64,000 nucleotides of DNA from Epiperipatus broadwayi (lineage: Eukaryota > Onychophora > Udeonychophora > Euonychophora > Peripatidae). Location: assembly GCA_028023455.1 (NCBI GenBank), contig JAQFVV010013089.1:186001-250000 (forward strand), in the 5' to 3' direction. Below the pieces are notes generated by a model. The model was not told the DNA's origin. It saw only the letters and a program-made list of their open reading frames with translations, and did not search any database. A program made the translations under genes and the position numbers. Positions 12,800 through 25,235 of the stretch are shown here, one piece after another (the stretch's first letter is position 1; every line of letters starts with the position of its first letter).

Positions 12800-12925
12800 A
12801 ACCGAATTGGTGCTCACTACACACCCCCTAATACCTATCATTCCAGTCACGTTAGTCACTAATTCATTCCTTAGCGATGTGTAGTCCCACTACACATCAT
12901 GCCCCATGTTGGGCACCAATTCATC
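12800..12925. repeat. Subterminal hairpin of element B
   Basis: GAATTGGTGC near 12803 is mirrored by GCACCAATTC near 12914, and ACTACACA occurs in both halves (near 12815 and 12890), so about 120 bp could fold on itself. The neighbouring GTTGGGCACCAA, read on the minus strand, superficially resembles a retroviral primer-binding site, but no LTR is present. Confidence 0.55.
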
Positions 12926-13178
12926 CTCTACCATTGTACCTCACTTCCAGGAAATATATAATTATAATCACTTGATCTAGCTCAAATAAATAACTATGTT
13001 TATCTAAAATGTATCTACATTAATAATAACTATAACAATGATAACTATAATAATAACATTAATAATAACATTAATAATAACTATATTTTTAAGAATATCA
13101 ATGATTAAATTAACTTAATTAATAAATAATAATATAGTTCTGGCTTATAAAATGAAAGAAATTGATATCTAATCAAAT

Positions 13179-13272
13179 CATGAGACTATGAAGTGAGTTT
13201 AGAAGTGGCAGAGCGAATACATTAAGCTAATCTCCCACTGGACATCACCTTAATGGCATAAGAATATTATCC
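13179..13272 (+). repeat. Conserved subterminal block, copy B
   Basis: Has CATGAGAC, GAAGTGG, ACATTAAGC, CCCAC.GGA and TAATGGCATAAGAA in the same order and spacing as the block at 25131. This ties element B to the A family despite divergence elsewhere. Confidence 0.6.
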
Positions 13273-16200
13273 TTTGTACCAGTTAAAATAGTATGCTCAC
13301 TTAACAAGATTCAAATTTTAAGCAAAAGTACCTCCCACCACCAAACCATATTTAAACTCCATCCTTACGCACATATACATATTTACTAATACATATTTTT
13401 CTTCTAGCTTAACTATTAAAATAATTGATGTAGATATATAAATATCTTAATGTAAATAATTTTAATAAACAAATATTTAATGTTATTTTAATTCATATAC
13501 ATGCATAATGGATATATACATATTTTCAGTGAGGGGAGATTACTTTTAAAATCATAATTTCAAATAAAAGTATATATTATTATTGTATATTTAAAATTAT
13601 ATATGTAATTTATTTATTTTAATCATGGTAGTCAAAAAATGATGCAATTCTTCTAAAAAGTTTCTAGAATGCAATTTATCCAAACTAAAATGTTATAATT
13701 TATAACAGTAAAGTAAGAATCCATTAGTGGAAATTTTAACCACTTCAAATTTGTTTTAAAATCATAAGACTATATTTTAAAACAATTGTTTGAGAAATTT
13801 ATAACAGGATTGCATTGTTTTCAAAACTTACTAGAACAAAAGATGCATCTGGACAGCAGATTCCAGATCCACTAAGTGCACAAAAAACCTCAGCTAATTG
13901 CTTTCCAACATCATCAGAAAAGAAGTATAAATACTGCTAGACCTGAATCCAAAAAGGGAGAGCACAATAGTAAAATAGCAATGGCAGATCTAATTCACAC
14001 TCATATTTTTTAATACAATGTGTAGTGAATAGAGGAAAATTCACCTTTCTCTCCATTCAAACATGCTCTTTCCCATGTTCATAACTCTGGATCCCATACC
14101 TATGAACTTTCCAATGCTTATAGACTAAAAAGTAAATGCTACCTGTTTGACTGATCCCAAAATCTAGATCTAGTGTGTCAATCCTAATGGACACTAAAGC
14201 ATCAAGAAACACCATTATATTTAACAAGGTAAAAAGAACTTTAGCCACTGCCTAATACATGAATCTCTTAAACTCAGCCTGCTGTAATAATAACCCTGAC
14301 ATTCTATTAGATAATTAATATTATGTAAAATATTTATAATTTACTTATATTTAGTTGTTTGTAACTCTATATAACTTAATTTCTTTTATCATTGAGCCTC
14401 TATTTAATCTGTTTTATTATTGTATTTTATATATTTGTATTTTAAATATGCCAATAATCCCTCAAATTTGCTAGCATGTAATTTTTTTTTATTTTCCTTC
14501 CCTACTACTTTATGGGATAATTAAATTAAGTTTAATTAAAAACAAGTCTTATTTTATCTTTGCAAATGCTCACAAATTTGGGAAAAACAAACTAATTATT
14601 TCATAAGGTTGTTGTAGAAAAACAGCAAAAATCTGTTTTTTTAAGAAATGTTTTCTTATTTTTAAATAATAATGCACTAATCATAAAATGTCAAATTTAT
14701 TATATGTAAGTAAATCTATTTATTCTCCAATTCATTAAAATGGCATTTATAACCGACTTTTTTTACTTATTTAACGGTGTGGGAAATTATAAATAAAATA
14801 AAGTAAAAAGAAAGGGGAGTCTTTATTTCAAAGAATTATGTATTCTAATTAGTTTAAATGATCCATGTCTGTTTAGCAATTAAATTATACCATTACGTGG
14901 GATATTCCATAATGTGTGGACATTAATTAAGCATATATTCTTTAAAGTTATATTCATTATTCCAAGCATTGCATGCATATAGGCCTCATTGTTCATTTAT
15001 AATAATATATATTTGTGCTTCTCTCTACCCAGGTGTATTGGAAAGCTGAACTCTGTTGCATATCTCCAAGTTCAAGAACCAGGCTCTTAATCTCCCTGGG
15101 GATTTATTTGGTCATATGAGCTGGCTTTATATGGGGATCATGCTGGAAAACCCAGCCCAGTAAATGCACAGCCGACCACTCTTTGTTCGTGAATCGATTC
15201 TGCCAACGTTTGCAGACTTATATCAGTCTATTTTTTCAATAAATTCTCAGATGCACCTGCTAGGATCTGTGACTGAATCACATAAATATGCCGCAATGCA
15301 TGCACTGCCTTTCTGTTATATTTCTAGATAAGACCCATGGATATCCATAAGCCATAATGTTGTGACTCTACTAACCAGATCCATTTATTATATTCATTAA
15401 TATTTTCAGATGTGCATCTTTGATGACGGCATTATGTATATAATAAGCTCTCCCACACATGTGTTCCTGCTTAGTAAAATTGAAACACTTTTTCCTATTA
15501 ATCAAATGTAATTTTGTAATCAAATTAATGTTTCAGTCCTAAATCATATTTGTAAGCAAAATTGGTTAAATGCTATATTTTGTTCCTTCTGGGTGTGGAT
15601 TGGTATCTCAAAAATACCTTTCCTAATAGTGCTAAATCAATTATCTATTATTATATTTATCTATTATTGGCATATGAGCCACAATAATAAATCAAAGTAA
15701 TCTGTCAAATCTCATCCTCTAAGTTATAAATAAAATGTAATATGATTTCTCTGAAATATAATTCAATATATTTACATTAAGAGGCCAATGATTAATAAAA
15801 TGATACACACATTTACCCATATTTCATAAATTAATAAATCTTATATATATTATACACTTCAGAATCATTGTTTTCTTTTATTTAAATATCAATAATCTTA
15901 ATTATGAAATTATGCTCATTCTGACTAGATGATCTCCCACTAATCTTAGAGATATAATTAATATGAAAGGCCATGATGTTTAATTGATTCCAACTTGTAT
16001 TTCATGCTAAAATATTCCATTGTATAAGTTTAGATTAGAGTCTTTTTGTGTCTCTGCTTTGCGATGCCGGTGGAGAGAGATAAAATTAGATTGATATCAT
16101 TGGGGTTGTTGCTCATAAGATGGTACATCTGGAAAATAGGCAAATAGGGCCAAATTCATGAGTGTTCCTGACTTATGTATCTTGTGAATGATTGGATTCG

Positions 16201-16279
16201 AGGTACTTAAGCCTAGATGCTAGATCTTATGTGAACAGACAAAAACGACCGGTACAATATATATATATTTCCAATACAG

Positions 16280-16460
16280 CAATGTAGCTACATTATACAT
16301 TATATATATATATATATATATAATGATCACTATTTCAACCCCTATTGACCAATATTCTTTGGACCTGTGAAGTTTATATATATATATTAAACAATCACTA
16401 TTTATATATATATATACCTGTGAAGTTTATATATATATATTAAACAATCACTATTTCAAT
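16280..16460 (+). repeat. TA tracts and short tandem repeat
   Basis: A unit of about 55 bp containing CCTGTGAAGTTT, a TA run and AAACAATCACTATTT occurs twice in a row (near 16365 and 16420), probably a slippage product. Further TA runs lie either side. Confidence 0.7.
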
Positions 16461-16939
16461 TCTTATGTGCCAATACACTTTGGACTATATATTTTCCATG
16501 CCAGGGCACCACTAGGCTATTCCAATGTAGAAAATTTATAAAGGTTGCATATACATACAGGAGAGGTTACTCTTTTGTCAAAACAAAAGCCTCAGTAACT
16601 AATTGTCAAAAGAGCTGAGCTTATCATATCATGCTGTCTATTTAAAAAATTTTAACTCTTGATTTTAAAAAAACTTCAAAATGTTGTTATTATGCACATA
16701 CACATTAAAACAAAATTCTGGAAACTAAGTTAACAATTAAATATATGCAATTTATGTATATGCATAGATGAGTAGATTTAAGAGGTTTAAGTTTTAATAT
16801 TTTGCTAAGTGCAAATACGTTACATAGAATAAGTATATAACTAACTTGATTCCTTTAACTCCAGGCTACAAATTTGTATTTAAATCAATGCCAGCTTACT
16901 GATATACTAATGTGATCAATGCAAAATGAATATATTAGC

Positions 16940-17760
16940 ATTAAAAACCATGCTGACAGGAATGTACATCTGTAGCATGATATTTTTAAAGAAATAATGA
17001 CCCTTATTCAGTAAAGGAATGTACATCTGTCTGGCAAGGTAATTATTTAAGAAAAAGTTCTATAAAGAGGGAATATTGGTCTTTTCTGGATTACTGTTCC
17101 AACCAGAGCATAATGAGATTAATGGCATAGAAAATACATCTATGACCATTGGCAATACAATAGTTACATTTTCAGCCATGCATTCAGATGGGTACTATGC
17201 CCTGTATGCTAACAGTGTACAAGGGAATGAGGATCTAATGTACCTCCCCAGATTACATTGACATAAAAACTGTGAAACAAATAGCCCAAAATTAACACAA
17301 CTTAAACAAACATAATCTTATGAATCTATGCAGCCATTTATGCTTATTTTTAAATTGTTAATTTAAAAGAAATTATGAGAATGAAAATAATAATAATAGC
17401 AAACATATTAAAAGAAAAATATGACAAATAATTTAAATTTCTGTGTAATCAGATAAGAGACTTTACAAGTTAGGAACTGTTTAGGTTTAGTATTTGAAAA
17501 GTTTTTATTTTAAATAATTTAAAGTTCATATGTCATTTAAGACAAAAGTTCATATTTTCCATGGCTTCAGATTACTGGATTCTGTCTTTGCAGTACTTGA
17601 TGTGTCACACAATCCATTTGAAGTCCATTTAATATTGATGCTGTTTTCAGAAAAACAAATTTGTCATTTCTGCTTTCCAGGAACCATCAGTCTGGAGGCT
17701 GCTTCAGATAGTGCAAATACAGGAAACTAATTAATTGCATGACCCCTACATTTTGGTGGT
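16940..17760 (-). repeat. Inverted ~1 kb duplication, copy 2
   Basis: Reverse-complement partner of 8155-9190; blocks 16945-17235 and 17530-17757 align. The short open frames in it (17076-17261, 17530-17730) are not preserved in the other copy, so a protein is unlikely. The two copies flank the left part of the 15.2 kb intron in opposite orientation about 8 kb apart. Confidence 0.65.
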
Positions 17761-19984
17761 CTGCAATATATGAATACATATGTTTTTGAAAAAATTTATG
17801 TAATCAACAAAAGAAATATAAAAGAACAAAAGTCCACTTAGCCAGTTGTATTTTCTTCCTTTTATATCCTTTTGAATTCCTTATCATTAAATTTCAGGAT
17901 CGATCTTGCTTGGCTTCATGCTGATCTTATTGGAAATGATGATTTTCTTTGTGGACCATGTATTCATTTGCATCATTTATTCAGCAGTTCACTTTGGAAC
18001 ATCATATTTTATTATGAGGTATATTTTAATTGATCTCTTATCTGAGTGATTGGTTAAATGCCCTCAAGGACCTATTTGCTATTATATTATTTCAAAATAA
18101 AAAATCATTTCCATTCTACCACAATTTAAAAATAACTTTTAAAAGAAAATAATTAGATTTTTTTTTCTTTTACATTCCTTTAAAATAAATCTATTTTTAG
18201 ATTGTTTTAACTTTAACTTTTTTTTAAATAATTATTTAATAGTTTACTATTTATGCAATTATTAAATATTGATTTAAATAAATTTATTAAGTTTTTAAAA
18301 TATTTGAATGATTTTATTTATCGATATTTCTTTTATTATTTGACAGGGATGTAATGGCATATATGTATATCAATACAATATATATATATATATATATATA
18401 AGAGTTTGTAATGTTGGCATTTCATTTGTTACATAGTAGACTAATTCTATCATCTAGTTTAACTGTTGAATACTTTACAAAAAGCAAACAATATTTAAAA
18501 TGATAATAATAACATACATATTTTTGTATGATTACTTTTAAATAATACTATTATCCTTTTTTTTTTCAGATATTTCTAGTCTGAACAATTCTACTACTAG
18601 GATAGTAGTCACATTAATGATCTTTAGATTCATGGATACTGAATTTAAGGTGATAGTCTAACCAATTAGACTGTTCTGTTAAAGACAACTATCATGAGAA
18701 AATGTAAATAGTTAATTATGAGGATGTTCTTGATTTCTATATTTTATCTTAAAAGCAAGGTTAATAAATGATTACAAAAATGTGAATTATTTCAATAGTT
18801 TGATCTATGAGATTATTTCTCATTATCATGTGTGCATAGTTTAAATTTTTTTTATTTTTTTCCTCTGTTCAAACATATGTCTTTTTTCCAGTTGAACATA
18901 TATTTATTTATGGACATAGGATTGGCATTTTAGATACATCTGTTTTCACCACTAATCATTTTTAATGCATTTTAATCATTTTTGTTGGGTGGCTTATTTC
19001 ACTGATAAATTTCCTTTCAGACTGACATGCATATTTAGAAAATGACTTTTTTTCTTTTCCTCACATCATGCTATGGGTATAAAATGTTTTTCTGATGTAT
19101 TTATTTTTAAAAAAATTTATCTGCTACCTTACTAACTATGGGCACATGCTGGATCTATAATTGAATTTTTATTTGATGTTTTTTTAAAGATTTTCTTAAT
19201 GATAGTTGAAGAATAATCATTCTTTATGAAGCTTTGTTTAATGTTGATTTTTTTAATCCATTACCCAGACTTCTGAAAAGACTTCTTTTTCTCTATTCCA
19301 TAGTGATATTACAGCCCCATTGTATTTTTGTCATAACTGAATGCTTATATTGAAAAATTTCCTGTTTGCATGGGTTTTTCCTTAAACTATAGTTTGGAGT
19401 TTGCTATGAGGAAATCCCATCATAACAACATCTAAGAATTTTACTTTTTGTTCTTGTTCCCTATATATTATAAATCTAATTAAAGGTCATGTGTTATTTA
19501 TGTATGTTCAAAAATTTTGTAATAGTGCTTCACCATGTGATCACACAACTGAAGTATGAAATGATATAATGATAACAGATTTTAGATGAAAATAGGATAC
19601 TATTTATGACCATTGACCCATGTTATTTTGCATAAATAATGATAATCATGGGTATCAATGGTGAACTTACAGGCATTCCTTGATCTTACTGGACTAATTT
19701 TCTTTTACATTGAAAATAATGTTATGCAAAATATCAAGAGATTCATTATACTTTTTATGTAAGCAATTATTTTCATTTAATATTTTTTTATAATACATCT
19801 TGCTTTTTCTTAGGATACATTTGTGAATAAAGTGAGACCACAGATAAATAATAAATCTGATTTCAGTATACAAGTGGAACATCTATTTTATATTCACATA
19901 ATAATTTATTATTACAAAAATGCTAAAACTATATCAATAACATTTAGTGTTTGTTTAAAGGTTTGTGATGATGTCATTTTAGTA
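17761..19984. other. AT-rich intronic stretch
   Basis: No splice-consistent exon was recognised. A TA tract lies at 18377-18402. The sequence around 17880-18020 is slightly richer in G+C, but no frame there could be tied to a known family. Confidence 0.35.
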
Positions 19985-20175
19985 TAAATTATTTGTTGGT
20001 TTATTTCCATCTAATATTAAGAACTGAACTGAATGCTTTTTGTGTTAAATACAAACCTGGGTGTTATTACTAACAGTTGAATGTATTTAGAAAGTTTAAA
20101 TAAAGTTTAAACTTTTTCTAAAGATATTCAGTTTTTAATATTAGATGATAGAAAGTCCAACAAATAATTAATAAT
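19985..20175. repeat. Small fold-back MITE
   Basis: TTATTTGTTGG at about 19988 and, inverted, CCAACAAATAA near 20158 end an imperfect palindrome. The arms continue with CATCTAATATTAA and TTAATATTAGATGA, and the centre is GTTTAAATAAAGTTTAAAC. Related pieces with ACAGTTGA(A/G)TAT occur near 21305 and 22155. Confidence 0.65.
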
Positions 20176-22990
20176 AAATTAATACTACATCTGTTTCAAT
20201 TAAATTCACAACAGAATTTTAAGAACAAACCACACACATAGTAAAATACCTAACATATATATGTAATTCTAACTAAAGCAATAATGAACCTCTATTAATA
20301 CAGTATTACAAGAATTTTGAAAACATATCAGCATTAAGTCTCCTTCAATTAAATTCTCAATAGAATTAGAACAAAAATAAAGAAAACTGGAAATCTTAGA
20401 TATTCTTAAGACAAAACTCCTTCATGACCAAATCAAAACTACAGTTTATACAAGACTTAAATACATGAGAAAATACTTAGCACGTACAACTCATTTTAAC
20501 AAAAAAAAAACAACACATACTATTAATAAATAACAGAACAAAAGAAATTGTTTAGAATTTAGTCAGCTTGGAAAAAGAAAAGTTCTACATAGACCAAGTT
20601 CACATAAATAATGGTTAGTCATCAGTTATCTTCAAGAAAAACATAAAAATATAACAAAAAAAGTTTAAACATTGTGATCTATCTGATATACTAATGATAT
20701 CAACAAAGTAAAAAAAATGTACAATGTATTAAAATAGCTTTTCAAAGCCATGTCACGCTATAAGGAGTCTTAAGCTCAACAAAATTTAAATTTGAAATGC
20801 TGATAACAATGACCACATCTATAAAATACTTTATAAATGTCAAAAGGCATTTATTAATGAATTCAGCTCTACACTATCAAGAATAAGAAAAAAAATCAAA
20901 ATAATGATTAAAGGTAAAAAAACGGATATATCTAAAGCAGTAAACTATACATATATCTAAAAATATATGTTTAATTGGAAAATATAAAAATTTTGGACAA
21001 AGTGGTAAAAGTAAAAAAAAAAAAAAGAGTCTGCTTTCATGTTACCCCATCAATTAACCTAGAATAATAAGGCATAATGTTTGAAAACCACTTATTAATT
21101 TTATTTCTAAAATAAAATTTAAAAAAATCAAAAGACTTTTATTCCTTTAATCACTGTTTTTGATAGAAGAGTGTAGTTCATTAGAGTATCATTCTATGTT
21201 TAGTATTCACAAATCTAAAATGCACCAGTTTTACTCCCAGGCTAGTATTATAAATAATATCATTTGAAATATTTTGGTGTATACAGATTTGTGATTTATT
21301 AATAACAGTTGAGTATATTCAAAAAATTAAAGTAAAGTTTTTTTTAAAAAAAAAACATTTATAAATTAAACTAGTATTGAAACATTTATAAATTAAACTA
21401 ATATTGACAGGATTAATGGGAAACAACCTTTCTCTAGTACCCTAAAACAGTTATTTTGGCAAAAGAAAATATAAATTATCTAAATCTTTATGACTAGAAA
21501 GATAACTGTCTAAGTTTAGGATCCCTTTTATTTGTCATTAAATTCAAAACATAAAGCTATTGTAAGATATTAATGAAAAGCATTTATCCACATGACTCTT
21601 AATATTATGTGATAGCTTTATAATAACATCAAAGGTAATATCTCTACACTTTGCTTTGTTTAAATCATAATAAATTGAAGAAAATATTTAACATATATTC
21701 ACATGTGTATGCATACATACATTTAAGAAGTGAAATTTAATTATTTATAATATTTATGTAAAATTTCATTACATATAATGATAACCAAAGATAAAATTAT
21801 ATATATAATGTGTGTATTTGTATAAGTATGTCTCATATTATTAATATGTCCCTATATTTTAATAATATTAATGGAGCCAAAATTATTTGTTAACTTTTAT
21901 TTAGAAAAATACCTGACAAATACAAGAATTAAAGTAATATGTGACTTTTTAAAAAATTAAATGCAAACTCATAGTTTGCCATATAATTGTTTATAAATAT
22001 AATAAATAAAATATATAGTATGTTTATAGTTGTATAGTCTATTTTTATTATGTACTTCAACTATTAAATATTTGTAGAAAAGTTCATATTTTCTTTACAC
22101 ATTTTAAAATTTGATCAACTGTTTGTTCCATAATTTTCTATATAGGGTTGTTAATAGTTGAATATGTTTAGAAAAAATTACATAAAGTGTGAAATTTTCT
22201 GAAAAGAATTAGTGATTTCATTTGATGATAGAAATAGTTCAACAAAAAACTACAAATAACATTTGAAGTATCTAGAGTATTATTAAAATAAATTATATGG
22301 AGAATAGATTTCAGCATTATCAGAGTATCCCTGTGAAAAATATAGATTTTTTTACTTAGTATTACAGATGTTTTTATAGAATCTTAATACTATTTACATA
22401 ATTCAAGTAAGGAGAAAATATGTGTAATATGATCTTATTTTTTTAAATCAATAGTTGCCTATAAGAACTGTATAGATTCTAGTATTACTTATGTGGTAAT
22501 GTCAGTAATGTCTGTTGATATTATTAGACTCCTGTAAAAAATCAGATATCTCATATTATTTCAAAAGTCCATACAAATTTTCATTGGTTGATAAATAAGA
22601 AAGCAATGATTTTTTTATTCATTTGATTTGCAACAGGTCCAATGCTTACTTTTTTATGTATAAGTCTTCATTGTTTGATATCTGGTTTTTCACATCTAAC
22701 GTTAAAGATATTTCAATTCACAATGAAGTAATATATATAGTTAAGATTGATTTTAGTAATAATTTTTTTTTACTTTAATTACATTTTTATGCTCCAATGA
22801 TCGATAATATATCATGAAATAGTAAAAAAAAAAAATATCATGAAATATTAATTTCCCTGTTAGTTTTACATACCAGTGCTACAAGTAATTGATAAATTGA
22901 CCTTTCCTGTTTTTTAAGTGATTAAAAATTTCTTGCCAATACTTCTTACCATTTTGTAAATATTTTATCACTACAATAATATCACTTTAT
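20176..22990. other. AT-rich intronic stretch with old repeat pieces
   Basis: Near 21290-21360 and 22145-22250 are fragments related to the fold-back element at 19985 (AACAGTTGAGTATATTCAAAAAA-like and GATGATAGAAATAGTTCAACAAA-like). A 33 bp stretch is duplicated in tandem near 21353-21405 (AAACATTTATAAATTAAACTA). Otherwise nothing was recognised. Confidence 0.45.
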
Positions 22991-22995
22991 GTCTA

Positions 22996-23067
22996 GCGTT
23001 GGTGATTGAGTGGTCAGCATGGCTGCCTTACAAGCAGTTGTTGCGGGTTCGCTTCCCGGCCAATGCT
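22996..23067 (+). tRNA. tRNA-like sequence, anticodon TAC (Val), or SINE head
   Basis: GCGTTGG at 22996-23002 pairs with CCAATGC at 23060-23066 (one G-U) as an acceptor stem. CTGC CTTACAA GCAG gives an anticodon stem and 7-base loop with TAC in the anticodon position. GGTTCGCTTCC is a B box with one change from the GGTTCGANNCC consensus, and the T stem has four pairs. The D arm (ATTGAGTGGTCAGCAT) pairs poorly. A poly(A) run and AAT repeats follow (23078-23110), which suggests a tRNA-derived SINE or retroposed tRNA rather than a working gene. It lies inside a host intron. Confidence 0.55.
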
Positions 23068-23240
23068 TTGACACATGGAAAAAAAAAAGTATATTTTAAT
23101 AATAATAATAAATAATATCATTTTATTTTGTTTTCATATTGTATTATATATTATCAAAAATATGGTGTTAAAACAGATAACCTTTTTATCTAATGCCTGT
23201 AAAAAAAGATATATATTTCAAAGTATATAAAAATACGTAC

Positions 23241-23370
23241 TTGATTTTAAGCATTTCTGATGTCTAAATCCACACTTTGGTTCATTTGGTGGAGGTCCTT
23301 TATCACCAGGCCAGTGAATAGGTTTTACATTTCTCAAGCTTTCATTTTTACCGAAGAATTCTATGACTGT
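23241..23370 (-). CDS. Exon of receptor guanylyl cyclase/ANP-receptor-like gene
   Basis: Minus-strand exon with acceptor TTTTTATAG above 23370 and donor GTACGT below 23241. It encodes 43 codons plus one base. The product contains IHWPGDKGPPPNEPKCGF, close to the membrane-proximal motif (WP..PPP..PKCGF) seen just outside the membrane in natriuretic-peptide receptors and related receptor guanylyl cyclases, followed by HQKC, a likely second cysteine. In that family this segment precedes the transmembrane helix, the kinase-homology domain and the cyclase. It begins in phase 0 with the exon at 30388 and ends with one base, matching the exon at 7937. This is a confident family-level call; the exact paralog and ligand cannot be told. 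Confidence 0.85.
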
Positions 23371-23674
23371 CTATAAAAATTGTAAAAATTATTCATTACA
23401 TTATTTTTTTAAGTACTTTTTTTTAGATAACTCGAATTATAAAACTTTATATCAAATTTTATGGACTGAAATCTAAAATCACATAATTTGTTTTATAAAA
23501 ATAAATGAATAAATCAATATAAATAATGCAATAAAAACATGAAAAAATAAATAAATAGCTAAGTAATTGGATACCAAATTTTATATGGATAGATAGAAAG
23601 GAATATTGAGAAATGAATAGAAATATATTATATATATATATATATGATTAAATGTTGACAAATACTATACTAAA

Positions 23675-24062
<388 letters not shown>

Positions 24063-24121
24063 CATAGATAGGAAATAGATGGTTGTATAAAAAGTTGGAA
24101 TATATATATATGTAATGATAT

Positions 24122-24912
24122 AGATATCCTATATTATTTAATAAGCTTGCCAATTGCTCATAACTAGCATTTCAAAATATTCCTAACCCCACACCGGTTT
24201 CTGCTACTGGCATGGATGCTAGGATATCCAAGCATTAGATTTAGAATGTCATGGCCAGCACTTTATCTAATGGTTAACTATTAAGTAGAAAATCTGAAAT
24301 TTTCAGAAGTCCATATGTCCTCAAATTCAGCTATTTAATTTAAATAGCCATATGGGACTGAATTAAGTTTAGATACACCATATATTAGTAGCTTTAGAAA
24401 TATAAAATTGCCAAAGCCTTAATAGCAAAAAATATAATTGCAAAAAATCAAGTCATACATTACATGACCTAATTTAACAAGCTTGTATTATAAATGTTAT
24501 CTAATGAGCTTGCCAATAGTTTTTAACAAGCTTTTCAGAATATATTTTTTGCTAGCAAGACTTTGACGATTTTATATTGCTAAAGCGATTAATATATGAT
24601 GCATCTAAATTTAGTTCAGTCCATGTGGCTATTTAAGTTAGATATCTGGATTTAAGGACATATGGATATCTGAAAATTTCAGATGTTTTATTTAATAATT
24701 AACCATTAAATAAAGTGCTGAGATTGACCTGGTATTTTAAATATAATGCTTGAATATATCCTAGCACCTCGCTAAGGAAGCCAGAGTCAGAAACTTGTCT
24801 GGAGTTAGAGATATTCTGAAAAGCTTATTAAGAGATATTGACAAGATCATTAGATAACATTTGTAATACAAGCTTGTTAAATTAGATTATGTGATATATG
24901 ACTTGATTTTTT
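24122..24912. repeat. Long palindromic fold-back element
   Basis: The left arm (about 24140-24430) and the reverse complement of the right arm (about 24900-24570) align over roughly 300 bp. Landmarks are AATAAGCTTG, TTTCTG, GCTAGGATAT, AATGGTTAA, CTGAAATTTTCAGA, CATATGTCCT and ATATAAAAT. The centre (24440-24540) holds a further copy of the end sequence (CATGACCTAATTTAACAAGCTTGTATTA). It has no coding frame. A half copy is at 10545-10866. The element lies between the GATA array and element A1. Confidence 0.75.
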
Positions 24913-25130
24913 TTTTCAATAATAATATTCTGATATATATATATTCTAACCGTGCCCGCCGTCGACCTCGTACTTCCACTTACAAATAAATAGATTACTA
25001 TATTTAATGTCACTGGGTTCTAGCTCTAATAATTAAATGTTACATTAAAAAATGTTTTACTAGCTCAAATTTCTTAAAAATTAACTTAGGTTCTGTTTTA
25101 AAGTAAATTAACATAAAGATTTAATGTACT

Positions 25131-25235
25131 CATGAGACGAGAAGTGGAAATACGAGTTGGCAAGGTAGATCACATTGAGCCAATATCCCACAGGATACCA
25201 CCTCAATGGCATAAGAACACTATCCCCCCTTTATA
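25131..25235 (+). repeat. Conserved subterminal block, copy A1
   Basis: Contains CATGAGAC, GAAGTGG, ACATTGAGC, CCCACAGGATACCACC and TCAATGGCATAAGAAC. CATAAGAA can pair with TTCTTATG at about 25264. Present in all four family members. Confidence 0.65.

Larger units (their letters stand above)
12779..16262 (-). mobile_element. Probable TA-bounded element, copy B
   Basis: The left end (TATATATTCTAACCGAATTGG) shares its first 15 bases with the left ends at 24934 and 49262, and a block at 13179-13272 matches their conserved subterminal block. A motif GGTACAATATATATATAT at about 16253-16270 matches the right-end signature of the other copies, suggesting the other boundary. The 3.5 kb between is not clearly alignable, and its last 250 bp differ from the others, so the right boundary is uncertain. 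Orientation is given to match the minus-strand promoter of the related copies. Confidence 0.4.

Noticed and set aside
12890-12925. Retroviral-type primer-binding site (minus-strand TTGGTGCCCAACATGGGGC)
   Set aside because: No LTR lies beside it. It is one arm of the subterminal hairpin of element B.
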